Assembly: GCA_020310875.1 (NCBI GenBank)
Contig: CM035431.1
Location: 20,064,267-20,128,266, forward strand
DNA: 64,000 bases
Source of the DNA: Ceratopteris richardii
Taxonomy: Eukaryota; Streptophyta; Polypodiopsida; Polypodiales; Pteridaceae
Reading direction: 5' to 3'
This document shows, piece by piece, positions 33,878 to 44,061 of the stretch (position 1 is its first letter; every line of letters starts with the position of its first letter). The translations under genes were made by a program, and so were the position numbers. The notes under the pieces were generated by a model, which saw nothing but the letters and a program-made list of their open reading frames with translations, was not told the origin of the DNA and made no database searches.

Positions 33878-34438
33878 AATGTTAGAAATTTAGTGGGCCC
33901 ATTACTAATACCACAGGTCCAAGGTTCTATAGGTCCAGCATATACATCATAGAATCTAGCAATCTTCCAATATTGACAAAACATGAACATACCACATTTA
34001 ATCATACAAATGATGAGACAAAGATAGAGAAAAATTAGACAACATGTATAAAGTGTTACGTAAGCCACTGCTTACTCACACTATCATATATACAAATGTT
34101 CAATATACAATATGGGAGAAAAACTCTCAACCACTCTATGTGAACAAAAATAGATGGAAGAGTATATACAAATGTAACAAACATATTCAGATGTATGGAC
34201 AAAAATCAGAATATACATGAGATGTGTGACCTAATAGGTTGTAGAAGAGTGAATATGAGTGATAGAAAGAGGAAGGATCAGTCTAAAACTGATAATCAAC
34301 AAACCCTCATCTGAACTTAGGTTATGGAAGACCCTAAATTATACATGTGTGTGAAAAGATCACATACTTACAAATGTAGCAAAGAATGCTAACAAGTTTG
34401 CTGCTAGAAATCCTCAAACTCATATGAACATATCTTCT

Positions 34439-34804
34439 CTAACACCTCATCCAAATATGCATAAAGCATATATGTATTGATTCTCTTGTACCTATGTCGA
34501 ATAGGACTCCTCTTGATATGGATGTTACTGCCTCCACAAACACCAAGTAGTACCTGTGTGCATAAAGAGAATATGTACCTGAATAATTAACACAAGATGC
34601 AAATCTTATGCTAACCACCATCCAATGTCTTTGAAGTAACTTGCAATCTTCATGTAGAAGACAATCTTCAAATACATCATGTGCATGGACAATCCACACC
34701 ATCAAGCTGCCAATAGCCTCTCCATAAGCAAGAGTGTGAGCACACTCTTCTTCTCCAAGAAGAACTCCATAGCCACTCCTCAACATGCTCCAAGATAGCA
34801 ACAT
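34439..34804 (-). CDS. Hypothetical 121-residue protein inside the D2 LTR (partner of 21038-21466)
   Basis: Start ATG 34804 in context GGCAGCCATG, 121 codons. It aligns with the D1 frame over its full length, with indels of three and six bases only. D2 stops about 20 residues earlier than D1. Conserved blocks are listed under the D1 entry. Substitutions such as NHPHDV/VHAHDV and GTRESVHV/GTRESIHI are mostly conservative. No family is recognised. Confidence 0.45.
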   Translation of the reverse strand: MLLSWSMLRSGYGVLLGEEECAHTLAYGEAIGSLMVWIVHAHDVFEDCLLHEDCKLLQRHWMVVSIRFASCVNYSGTYSLYAHRYYLVFVEAVTSISRGVLFDIGTRESIHICFMHIWMRC

Positions 34805-35093
34805 GGCTGCCTCATGTGCTAAGAAGCACCACCTCTATTGAGGGACCAAGCTTCGAAAGCTTGTGTTGAAATAGGTGTTGGATGAATTACAATGAGTCTA
34901 TGGCTCTTCTTATATAGTAGTTGATTATATCTTGAAAAGCACTATCAAAAGCAATTGCTCCAATAAAGCACAAGCAATTGCCATCGTCTTCTTCAATAAA
35001 GCAAAATCATGAAAACAGCGTCAATATCTGATTTCCTCCTTCGCTAATTTTGGCTCCAAAAGCATCTAATAAAAATTGCATTTTTGCTACTAT

Positions 35094-35160
35094 CGTCGTA
35101 GGGATTCAAACTCAAGTAGGCACTTTAAGAGGCCAACGTTCTATCCAATGTGCTGAGCAC
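35094..35160 (-). other. tRNA-like segment in the D2 LTR
   Basis: On minus it reads GTGCTCAGCACATTGG (A-box-like D arm), CCTCTTAA (identical to the loop of tRNA-Lys(CUU)) and GAGTTTGAATCC (B-box-like T arm). The anticodon stem does not pair well, so it is not a working tRNA. It is absent from the D1 LTR. A SINE head or captured tRNA is possible. Confidence 0.45.
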
Positions 35161-35256
35161 TTTTCCTTGTAGGAGAAGTAATACAAAAATATACATATGC
35201 TATGATATTGGACCAACTTGACCAACTTTGACCAATGAGACATTGTTTTCCAACAT

Positions 35257-36230
35257 GGTTTTGGTCATAACCAATAAATATGCACTTATCTTCCTTGGGA
35301 TTCAATTTCCCTCTTACTTGAGAAGGAATGTGAGCATAGGCTAAGCATCCAAAGATTTTACAATGCTCTAGACTAGGTCTTCTTCCATTCCACACTTCAT
35401 TGGAGTGGTTCCATCTAGTGACTTAGATGGAAGTCTATTTATGAGATATGTGGCTGTAGACACAGCCTCTGCCCATAGGTAGTTTGGCAATTGCTTTTCA
35501 TTGAGCATGGACCTTGCAACTTCAACAATAGCTCTGTTTCTCCTCTCTGCTACACCATTGAGTCGGGGTGTATATCTTGTATTGACTTCCCTTTTAATGC
35601 CTCTTTCATGCAAGTAGGCATCAAATTCAGAAGCAAAGTATTCTCCTCCACCATCTGATCTGAGCCTTTTCAAAGTCCTACCTCTTTGGTTTTCAACAAG
35701 AGCAACATACTTCTTAAAGTAATTAAAAACTTCATCCTTGTGCTTCATGAAAAACAAAATGGTCCACCTGCTACAATCATCCATGAAAGACACATAATAT
35801 CTTGAGCCTGATATAGATGGCTCCTTACTTGGACCCCACACATCCGGGTGCACTAGATCCAAAGGATTTTGATACACATATCCCATCTTATTGAAAGGTT
35901 GTCTATGAGCCTTGCCGAGTTGACTAGCTTCACACTTTTAAATCATGTCTTGCCTTGTGATATTAGGCAAGCCAAGTATGCTTTGGTCCCTCCAAATTTG
36001 TTTGAATGTCCTCTCACCGATGTGAGCAAGCCTTTTGTGCCCTATCTTTAACTCTGTTAGATTTTGAGATCCATAGCTAAATAAGGCTATGTTCTTTGTA
36101 TCTTCCACTTCAAAAGTGAAAAGTCTTCCTATCTTTTCTCCTTTGGCAATGTAAAAGATGTGATCATCATCCTTACCCTTCTTCACTGATAGATTCATAA
36201 TCAATAATGAATCTTCTTGACTTTGTTCCT
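35257..36230 (-). pseudogene. Copia E: integrase
   Basis: Zinc-finger region KIGHKRLAHIGERTFKQI at 36000-36080, then KCEASQLGK; core with LVHPDVWGP, RSDGGGEY and NGVAERRNR (all three catalytic acids), ending CIFIGYDQN where the D2 LTR begins. Stops occur near 35938 and a frameshift near 35390. The upstream protease, expected as a DSGA motif, cannot be found between gag and this domain. Confidence 0.88.
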
Positions 36231-36249
36231 TTGCATAGTTATTGTAATC

Positions 36250-37252
36250 TTTTCTTCCTCTATGGCCAATTTGAAGTTGTTTTTGTTGTAATTGTTGTTG
36301 TAGTAGTTCTTGTTATAGCCTCCATTGTGTCTTCCTCTATTTGATCCATAGCCACCTCTATTGAATCCTCTTCCTCTTGAGTTCCTTGGGTTCTTGAAAC
36401 ATTATTCAGTAGTATGATTAGATAAGCCACATATATTTCAAGGTTAAGATGATTGGAATCTCCCCCTGTCTTGCTTTCCACCTCTGCCTCTTCTTCTAGC
36501 TCTTCCTCTACCTGCAAAGTTTGCTTGGAAAGAGATACTTTCATCTTCATTCTTCTTATTCTTTGACTTGTCCTTGACCTTAGCTTTATCTTTATATAAG
36601 GAAAAAGTTTGATTACCTCTTGAGGACTCACCGCCTTTGCTAATCTTTGCTTCATGAGTGAAGAGTTGGCCCATGAGTGTGTTGAGGTCGGGTACATGCA
36701 TATCCATATACAAATCCATGGCTGTTGTGAAGGACTCCCACTTGTCATCTGCTTTGATTCCATTTATGATTTGTCTAATGATTTGTCTAATGATTTGTTC
36801 CTCTTCAATTACCTCTCCAATACTTCCAAGTTGATCTTCTCCTTCATCTTTGTGACATAATCACTCACACTTTGCTTGGGGATTTTCTTCATTGTTGTGA
36901 ACTCCATCCACAATTGGTTCTTCCTTGCTCGAGTGTTGGAGGAGAAGAAAGAAGCAAGTGCATTCCAAGTCTCTCTTGATGTCTTGCATCCCTTGACATG
37001 AGGTAAAAGAAAATCAGAGATTGAGTTTAGAATATAGGACCTTGCAAGTGCATCCTTTGAACACCAATTTGAAAATCTTTCCTCTTCTTCATGTGATGGT
37101 CACCCTTTGTTCCTCATGGTTGGCATAGCTTCATCACCAGATGTGTATCCAAATAGATTCCTCCCTTGAATATAATACTCCATCCTTAGAGACCATGTTG
37201 GGTAGTTGTTTCTATCCAATTTGTCAATTGTTGATGGAAATCCGTCTCCCAT
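36250..37252 (-). pseudogene. Copia E: gag
   Basis: It starts at ATG 37252 (MGDGFPSTIDKLDRNNYPTW). The UBN2-type region follows (ARSYILNSISDFLLPHVKG, SRETWNALASFF), then an RGRGRARRRGRGG basic stretch and a decayed zinc knuckle (CGLSNHTTE with a stop before the last Cys) near 36410. Several stops and frame changes occur. Confidence 0.85.
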
Positions 37253-37265
37253 ATTGATTGACTAT

Positions 37266-37277
37266 GCTTTGATACCA
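37266..37277 (-). promoter_or_regulatory. Copia E primer-binding site
   Basis: TGGTATCAAAGC on minus, one base inside the LTR end; tRNA-iMet type. Confidence 0.85.
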
Positions 37278-37278
37278 T

Positions 37279-38337
37279 TGTGGAGAGAGATGGTGGATGC
37301 AACCTGAAGATGAATTGGTGCTGCTACAACCAGCTTGAAACTAGCCAACTAAGACTTCAGAGTTGGTTAGTACACCCTTTGAGCTTCCTAAATCCACAAA
37401 AAAAATCACCCAAGTGATTTGGAACAAGTATCTTAAAAGTTTGAGTCAAGACAGACTAGATGCAAAATGACTAACTCCCAAAAGTTGCTATTTTTGTACA
37501 TACACCTGCTAGAAAAAATGAGTAGTGCTCTCAACCTAGTAGGAATTAGAAAACTTCCTTTTGGACATAGCAAGTAGTATTAGGGATCTTGCCAATCCAA
37601 GTTAAAACACTTTATTTCATCAACTGAGCACGGAGAAAAAGTTTTAGCAAAATCTGGAACACTCCCACCATTTTCGCGCTCTATAGAGATAGACGATTGA
37701 GAATTAAAATGCAAATTTCTCACAAACGGTAAAGCCAATGGATATGATTTTGTGAGCATAAACTAGACTTTGAGATCTATCCAATGCACTTTAAAACTCT
37801 GAAAAAGGTCATGTATATCCTGAGATATGAGCTTCTAAATTTTACTATTCTGAGTGAGTATAACACAGAACAAATTTGAGAAGGAGTAAAAGATGAATGT
37901 ATAGATTTACATACGATTACAACCACATTGGTAGTGAGTATTTAAACTATGGGGGTAGAATGATAGAGTTATGGAATAAGCTCTTCAATCTCTAAAAATG
38001 GGCATGAAATGAGCACGAATCAAGCACTCCTTTGGCGACTTCCTTCTTGCTCCTTTTATAGCTACTTTTGGAGGTAGTTTTGAATTTGAATTCAAATGAC
38101 TTCACCTAAAAGTGATGCTAAAAATTAGGAAATATTCCCTCAATTAATGGATTCATGGTTTTAGGTAGTTAGAGCCATGAATTTGCTTTTTATAGTATGG
38201 ATGACTTAATCCATTCTTTCTTTTACAATTACAAGAGATAAAATATACTCTTTTACAAGAGGTGTTCATATGTCTACACATATGACTAAAAATGAACATC
38301 ATATCAAGCATGTAGGCTTGGGAAAAATGCACCAACA
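37279..38337 (-). repeat. Copia E 5' LTR
   Basis: 1,059 bases. On minus it starts TGTTGGTGCATTTTTCCC and ends ...CATCTCTCTCCACA next to the primer-binding site. Partner of 29680-30364. Confidence 0.88.
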
Positions 38338-38520
38338 CTCAGTTGATAAAATAAAAATAAACATGGATGTCCAGTCACATGTTCTATCATTGAATGAAAA
38401 TAAGCATGTTCCATGTAAAAACACATACATGGAAATGTTCATGGAGGATTCACATTAATGTGTTTGTGTATGATATGTAGAAATTAAGTGATCATAAGGG
38501 GGTTTTAATTGTGTTTTATG
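38338..38520 (-). other. Element F 3' untranslated segment
   Basis: AT-rich, no gene seen. It lies between the chromodomain-like end of F and the Copia E LTR. Confidence 0.5.
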
Positions 38521-40105
38521 TATTTATTGACATTCTTCAGTAGAGTGATTTATTTACTTAACTAAATATCGATGATATTGAGTACTTGTGTGTGTAGTAG
38601 TGACATTATGATCAATTATTTTCTCAAGAACTAAGATTTCATATTATTCTTCAATTAAAGGAGGGTCATCAAGAAGTGGAGTGAGTGGTAAAGTGCCTTT
38701 AAAGGGTCTAAGTAAACTAATATGAAAAGAGTTATGTATATTCCAATGAGATGGTATATCTAATCTAAATGAATTATAATTGATTTTCTATATAATGTGA
38801 AATGGTCCATAATAGCATGGTGCAAGTTTAATTTTAGGATGTTGCATAATATTTTTGAGACGTCTTTTAATGATACACAACCTTACAAGATCATTTTCCT
38901 TAAATTCCTTGGCTAATCTTTTTGTATTGACATTACATGTATAACGTTCTTGACTTTTCCTAATGTGCTCGTGAACATCGTGAAGTATAGAAATGTGATC
39001 TTGAGCAATAGAATCAACCATCCAAATGTTGGTTTGTGTGAGTGACATGGGAGTGGGAAGCTTTTTACCATATCCAATTTCAACAGGTGCACAACCTGTA
39101 GTGGTATGTGTGGTGTTATTGTAAGCAAATTGAAGCAATGGCAACTTTTCATCCTAGTTATTGGGATTATCTAATGAATAAGAATGCAATAAATCAAGAA
39201 TAGTATTGTTTACAACCTCACTTTGTCCATTACTTTTGGGATGAAATGTAGAGCTAAAATCTATTTTAGAACCAAAATGTTCAAACAAGGCAACCCAAAA
39301 ATGATTACAAAATCTAACATCACGATCAAATAACATTACATGAGGAAATCCATGATGTAGGAAAATGCATTTAATGAATAATTTTGTAGCCTGAGGTGCA
39401 GATAAAGTTTTTCTACAAGGAATGAAATATGCATATTTACTAAAAAATGATATCATTATGTTATGAAGTGATAGGAAGACCTGTAATAAACCCCATAGAG
39501 ATTTGTTCCCATGGTTCATTAAGAATGGGGAGTGGGATTAATAATCCAAATGGTTTACCATGATGATGTTTTACATGTTGACATGCAATGCATTGAGAAA
39601 CATAATGTGCAATATCTTTTTCCATGTATGGCCAAAAGAAGAAACCTTTGCAAGCAAAAATGGTGCTCTGTATGCCTCTATGACCCATGTAAGATGGTTC
39701 GTGCATTTCTTTGATGAAAAAATATTTAAAAGCTTGGGTTATGCACAATCGATGTTGAGAATAAAGTAAACCATGGTGAAATGTATATTGTTCATCAGAT
39801 AAAGGTGCACCATTGTTGAATTCATGCCATGCACGTGAGAAATACAAATCAGATGCATAAGTGGAAATCATTTCTTGAAAAGAATGAGTTTGGATGGCAA
39901 AAATATTATACAAAACAACAAAACATGAAGGAAAATGGCTAAGAGCATCAACTACAACATTAGCTTTAAAAGGTTGATATTGGATCATGGGTTGGAAATT
40001 TTGAATGAATGAAGCCCATTTAAGATGTTGATCAGAGATTAAGGGCTGATTTAATAAATGCGTAATAGCCTGTTGATCAGTTTTGATTAAGACCTCAGAG
40101 CCCAT
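38521..40105 (-). pseudogene. Element F: RNase H end, integrase and chromodomain remnant
   Basis: From right to left: RNase H end (VLIKTDQQAITHLL), H2C2 finger (GHRGIQSTIFACKGFFFWP, CIACQHVK), core with MGFITGLP, DRDVRFCNHFW and HPKSNGQSEVVNN, C-terminus GPFHII...NSFHISLLRPFKG, then YEILVLEKIIDHN...QYHRYLVK and EECQ at 38525-38650. The last segment fits a chromodomain (ILD/YLVKW/E-xx-W) with the aromatic Trp positions turned into stops. Chromodomains target integration to marked chromatin. Stops and shifts are frequent. Confidence 0.8.
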
Positions 40106-40179
40106 AAGATAGTGTTTCCAAATTCACAAAGTATGCACAACCGCTAACAATTCTTTATCATATGTACTATAATTGGTTT

Positions 40180-41100
40180 CTGAGGGCTTAAGCTTCCTAC
40201 TCTCAAACGCAATGGGATGATCATTGTGCATTAAAACAACACATATCCTGAAGCACTAGCATCAGTAATGACATGAAAGGGTTGTGAAAAATCAGGTAAC
40301 TGTAAAACAAGTGCATGTTTGAGTTTTTCAAAGGATTGTTGTTGGGTAAGTCCCCATGCAAATTTTATTTTCTTTTTCAATAATAAAGTAATAGGTGGTG
40401 CTAAATAAGAAAAATTTCGAACAAAATTCATATAGAAACTAGCCAACCCAAAAAAAGAACGAACATCATTGACTCGTGGTGTAGGCTATTCTACTATAAC
40501 TTTAATTTTTTTTGGATCCACATGCATGCCTTCACTTGAAATAATATGTCCTAGATATTCTAGCTTACATTGAAAGAAGTAACTCTTTTTAGGATTAGCA
40601 TAAAGTGTGTTCTCTCGTAGCAAATGAAAAATTGTTTTAAGATGCTTTTCATGCTCACTATCATTGTTACTGTAAACAAGTATATCGTCGAAGAATACAA
40701 GAACAAAAGCTTGGTAATCAAGAAAAATTTTGTTCATCATTCGTGCAAATGTAGTAGGGGCATTAGTAAGTCCAAAGGGCATTACCATAAATTGATAATG
40801 GTCGATTTGAGTTCTAAATGCAGTCTTAAAAATATCACTTTGTGTCATACAAATCTGATGGTAACCCGATTTTCGATCAATTTTACTAAAGACACGAGCT
40901 CCTTATAATTTATCTAAAAGATCATCTATTCAAGGAATAGGGTATCTATTCTTTATGGTGATCTTGTTAAGGGCTCTATAATCGATGCACATTCTATAAG
41001 TTTTATTCTTCTTCTCTACTAAGAGAATTGGCGCTCCAAATGGTGAAGAACTAGGCCTTATAAGTCCTTTCTATAGTAGGTCTTTTATTTGGTTTTCTAT
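40180..41100 (-). pseudogene. Element F: reverse transcriptase and RNase H start
   Basis: Minus-strand motifs include [60 protein letters not shown] and VFFDDILVYSNN (the YxDD position reads FFDD), then LGHIIS and an RNase H start ([15 protein letters not shown], 40231-40300). Stops are at 40900 and 40480 or so. The Tyr-to-Phe form F-x-DD is common in Gypsy elements. Confidence 0.88.
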
Positions 41101-42890
41101 TTCCTTTTGTTGTAGTGGCCATGTCTATAAGGTGCTTTATGAGGAGGAGAACTACAAGGTACTAAGTCTATGCTATGGTCAAAGGATCCTCGAGATGGTG
41201 GTATTTCAGAGGATACTCGGACGTAGAACAAGCCTTATAAGTAGTCATGAAAGGCTTATGTGCATCAAGAAGTGTATGAGTATAATCTTTATGACATTGA
41301 CAAAAAAAATGCATGAATTGAATCCTTTCCTAAATGCACATTTTACTTGGGTATGATTAATCAATGGAAATGGTTGGAAATCATGCCGCACAGACAAAGT
41401 AATGATTTGATCTTTAAATTCAAAGTTAAAGGTATGTGTATGGTAGTCAATGTGTGGGTTATAATGATGAAAAAAAAAAGCATGCCGAGTATATCATCGT
41501 AAGATTGCAAAGGTGCAATTAAAAATGTTCATGCATCTACATATGGGCCTATGCTAATTGTAACATCTTGCACTTCTCGTGTTACATTATAATGACTACC
41601 TTGAAATGCAGCTTTCACTTTATACAAGGAAGGAAATGTTTTTAATTTAAGTTCTTGTACTAATAAATGTGAAATAAAATCATGTGAACTACCATCGTCA
41701 TGTAAAATATTAACGAGTTTGTTATTTATAGTACCCTACATGCAAAGTAGAGAATTAATAGAGATATCATTACCCAAGGTACGTAAGTCCTTCTCCAATG
41801 ATTCCTCTGTCCAAACAAGAGAAATTTCTTCATTATGGGCCTCCATGTTATGCAATTGATCTACAACTGGTTTCATGTGAAGAGGTCACAATCGGCACTT
41901 TATTTTTGTATGTCTAGGTTTACCACAATTCTAGTAGGTGATACATGGTCACTTTTGTTGGGCATCCACCACTAGAGTTTGTAGGGTATGTGGTTTGGTA
42001 GGTTGAAGAGATGAAGCAACAAGTGCAGTTGAGTAGTTGGGTTGTGGAGGATGAGGTAAACTAGAGTAAGATGAGGTATTAAAAGTACGCTTCATAGGAA
42101 AAGTTGGTTTAACAAAACGTGGTTGTTGACGTGGTTGTTGTAGATGGATTGACTTAGTTATGGATTGGAATTCCTTCTTTGCATCATAGGCAAAAGAGAT
42201 AGCCTCGTTGAGGGTTGTAGGTTGTAGCATGTGAAGCTTACCTTGGATTCCCACCTCCAAACCATCTTCGTATTTCCATTGCAGGCTATCTCGGGTACAT
42301 CTTCAAGCATTCGAACCAATAGTAAATTTTGCTCGAAGTGCTCCGTGTAGGTAGTGACCGTGTCACCCTCCTTCCATGTAAAGGTTGTCCATGCATGTCA
42401 AACATGTAGATGATATTGAGGAGGAAGAAAAGAATCCTTCACTTTATCTTGGAAAGCCTTCCACGTTGTTGGACGATCTGTATTGTGGTGTAGGACATTC
42501 CACCAGAGCTGAGATTTTCCTACTAAATAAGTTAGTGGCAAATTTGACTTTTTCACTTTCAGCATATGTTTCATTAATATAAAAATTGTCAAACTATGAC
42601 AACCATGAAAGAACTAAAGGACCATCCTTATGGCCATCAAACCATAGAAACTAGTAATTTTTAAGACCAATTTTGGAATGTCTGCCATCTGATTGGGCAG
42701 AGACAATAGCTTTTACCACCCTCGTAAGGTTATCTTCATCAGATTGCATCTTCTAGAGCACTTCATCACGTTGTCGGATCTCGTTCTAAGCACCTCGAAG
42801 TTCATGCCATAGGAGCTCGAGTTGTTGCTCAAGTGTTACCTCGGCTAGAGGCGACTCACCGAAATCCTCTATGGTGTTCGTAGGATCCAT
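41101..42890 (-). pseudogene. Element F: gag and protease
   Basis: Gag starts at ATG 42890 (MDPTNTIEDFGESP). A retrotransposon gag domain follows (KSQLWWNVLHHNTD, TWKAFQDKVKDSFLPPQYH) and a zinc knuckle CYNCGKPRHTKIKC-like near 41900-41940 with one frame break. Protease is seen as ILHDDGSSHDFISHLL near 41690, the DSG motif in the DDGSS form, then a DILGM-type second motif. Many stops. Confidence 0.8.
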
Positions 42891-43549
42891 GATTATGTAG
42901 AGAACCAAACCCTCTTGCTAGATATGTAAAAGATATTTTTGAGATTGTTTGAATTAAAATGTAAAAGGAAGGGTTGTTCTTGGGAATTGAAAAAGTAAGA
43001 AAGAGATGCAAGTTGTGTTAAATATAAGAAAAGAGAACTAGAGTGACAACACAAAGAGATAGTGTAGTGGTAAAGCAATTCCCTTGTGAGAGCGAGGTTA
43101 TGGGTTCAAATCCTCCCACCTTGGTGAATATGAAACTCCTTATTGCCACTCATAAATTAAAATTGGTTCACACATAGCCAATGGTTGCCAGCAGTCGCCA
43201 AGGGAGCCTTGGGTGCCAAAGATGCAAAAGTAATGCCTTAGTTATGCCTATGTTATATGCCTTAATCGATGCCTTGGAGTAAATGTGGGTGTAAACATAA
43301 GTTCTTGTTCTGGAACTAGAATAGAAACCAGAAATTGAAATTGAAACAAAAATCAGAACTAGAATCGGAATTGAAAACGGAAATGAAGTGGAAACAGAGT
43401 CATAATCGGAAATTGAACTAGAAATGGAAATGAAAACAGAAGTGGAAACAGAGTCATAATCGGAATTGGATCATGAACAGGGAATAGCAAAATAGAGATC
43501 AATCGCCAATTCAAACAAAAATAGACCCCTCTGTAGTGACACACGCAGG
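42891..43549 (-). other. Element F leader
   Basis: About 660 bases between PBS and gag, with a repeated GGAAATGAAAACAGAA-type purine run at 43310-43470 and a tRNA-like segment at 43050-43125. No open frame of note. Confidence 0.6.
43050..43125 (+). other. tRNA-like segment (SINE head or tRNA relic) in the F leader
   Basis: TAGTGTAGTGG (43060-43070) fits the pol III A-box consensus TRGYNNARNNG at every position and GGTTCAAATCC (43103-43113) fits the B box GGTTCRANTCC. The loop CTTGTGAG between them is typical of plant tRNA-derived SINEs. Acceptor-stem pairing is poor, so I do not call a functional tRNA. Confidence 0.55.
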
Positions 43550-43561
43550 GCTCTGATACCA
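43550..43561 (-). promoter_or_regulatory. Element F primer-binding site
   Basis: TGGTATCAGAGC on minus; tRNA-iMet type, about seven bases inside the LTR. Confidence 0.85.
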
Positions 43562-43568
43562 CAGGATA

Positions 43569-43970
43569 CGAGATAAAATGCATTATTGGGTGTAATCTTC
43601 CCCCATGCACTCTATTTCAACTGTCCACAAAGTGCATGTATTTATAGAAATTTTTGATTATGTCAAAATAGTGGTTACATGAGAGCGGCTTCAAAAGGCA
43701 TGCGTGAAAGTAAAAGTTGGTAACTTTTGTAGAAAGCCTTTGCTTTTAATATAAAAAATTGGAGTCTACAATGACCCTTATTCTAACCACTACTTTACTA
43801 ATTGTTCTAACAATAGAACCCTCTACCTGGGTTTATTTACAAACTATATTAATTATAAATTGGATTATTGATGTCCACCCTTTCATGTCTTTCACGCCCT
43901 CACGAACCTTCAACTGCTATATCAAAAACACCAAAACACATTAATACATTAGTAAATTAACACTCCAACA
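43569..43970 (-). repeat. Element F 5' LTR
   Basis: On minus it starts TGTTGGAGTGTTAATTTAC and ends TTTTATCTCG (TCA in the other copy). It matches 29346-29679. On its right it abuts H2. Confidence 0.85.
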
Positions 43971-44061
43971 ATTCTTTGTTCAACACATTCCATAATTCAT
44001 AATAGCCCAAATAGTAAGTTATAATCCAAGTTGGACTCCAGTAAGTCCATAACAACAAAAG

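Larger units (their letters stand above)
31136..35256 (-). mobile_element. D2: inverted relative of D1, nested in Copia E
   Basis: LTR (33880-35256), primer-binding site and about 2.7 kb of interior, all inverted relative to D1. The interior ends in a polypurine tract (minus GCAGGGGGAA, near 31150) and a few LTR bases; then E resumes at the RT end. The 3' LTR and the RT palm of E are missing, so a deletion followed insertion. Both flanks read as Copia E, which proves nesting. Confidence 0.85.
33880..35256 (-). repeat. D2 5' LTR
   Basis: On minus it starts TGTTGGAAAACAATGTC, as D1 does, and ends AAATTTCTAACA. The 5' quarter differs from D1: it has a TTGGTCAAAGTTGGTC stretch and a tRNA-like segment where D1 has TTAGGGCAAAAACCC. 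The TATA box and the open frame are shared. Confidence 0.82.
29680..38337 (-). mobile_element. Copia E: decayed Ty1/Copia element interrupted by D2
   Basis: 5' LTR (37279-38337), tRNA-iMet PBS, gag, integrase, then D2 (31136-35256), then the RT end, RNase H, polypurine tract and a truncated 3' LTR (29680-30364). The protease and most of RT are missing. Both LTRs share long blocks such as TTGGAGGTAGTTTTGAATTT, confirming the pairing. Confidence 0.85.
29346..43970 (-). mobile_element. Element F: decayed chromovirus-type Gypsy, interrupted by Copia E
   Basis: 5' LTR at 43569-43970, PBS, leader, gag, protease, RT, RNase H, integrase and a C-terminal chromodomain-like segment run leftward to about 38340. 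A truncated 3' LTR (29346-29679) is found on the far side of Copia E. Integrase last plus the chromodomain places it among plant chromoviruses. All coding parts have stops or shifts. Confidence 0.8.

Noticed and set aside
43050..43125. Functional tRNA gene
   Set aside because: A and B boxes are good but acceptor and anticodon stems do not pair well; kept only as a tRNA-like segment.
29346..43970. Target-site duplication of element F
   Set aside because: AGAGA on the left and ATTCT on the right do not match; one end is probably altered.
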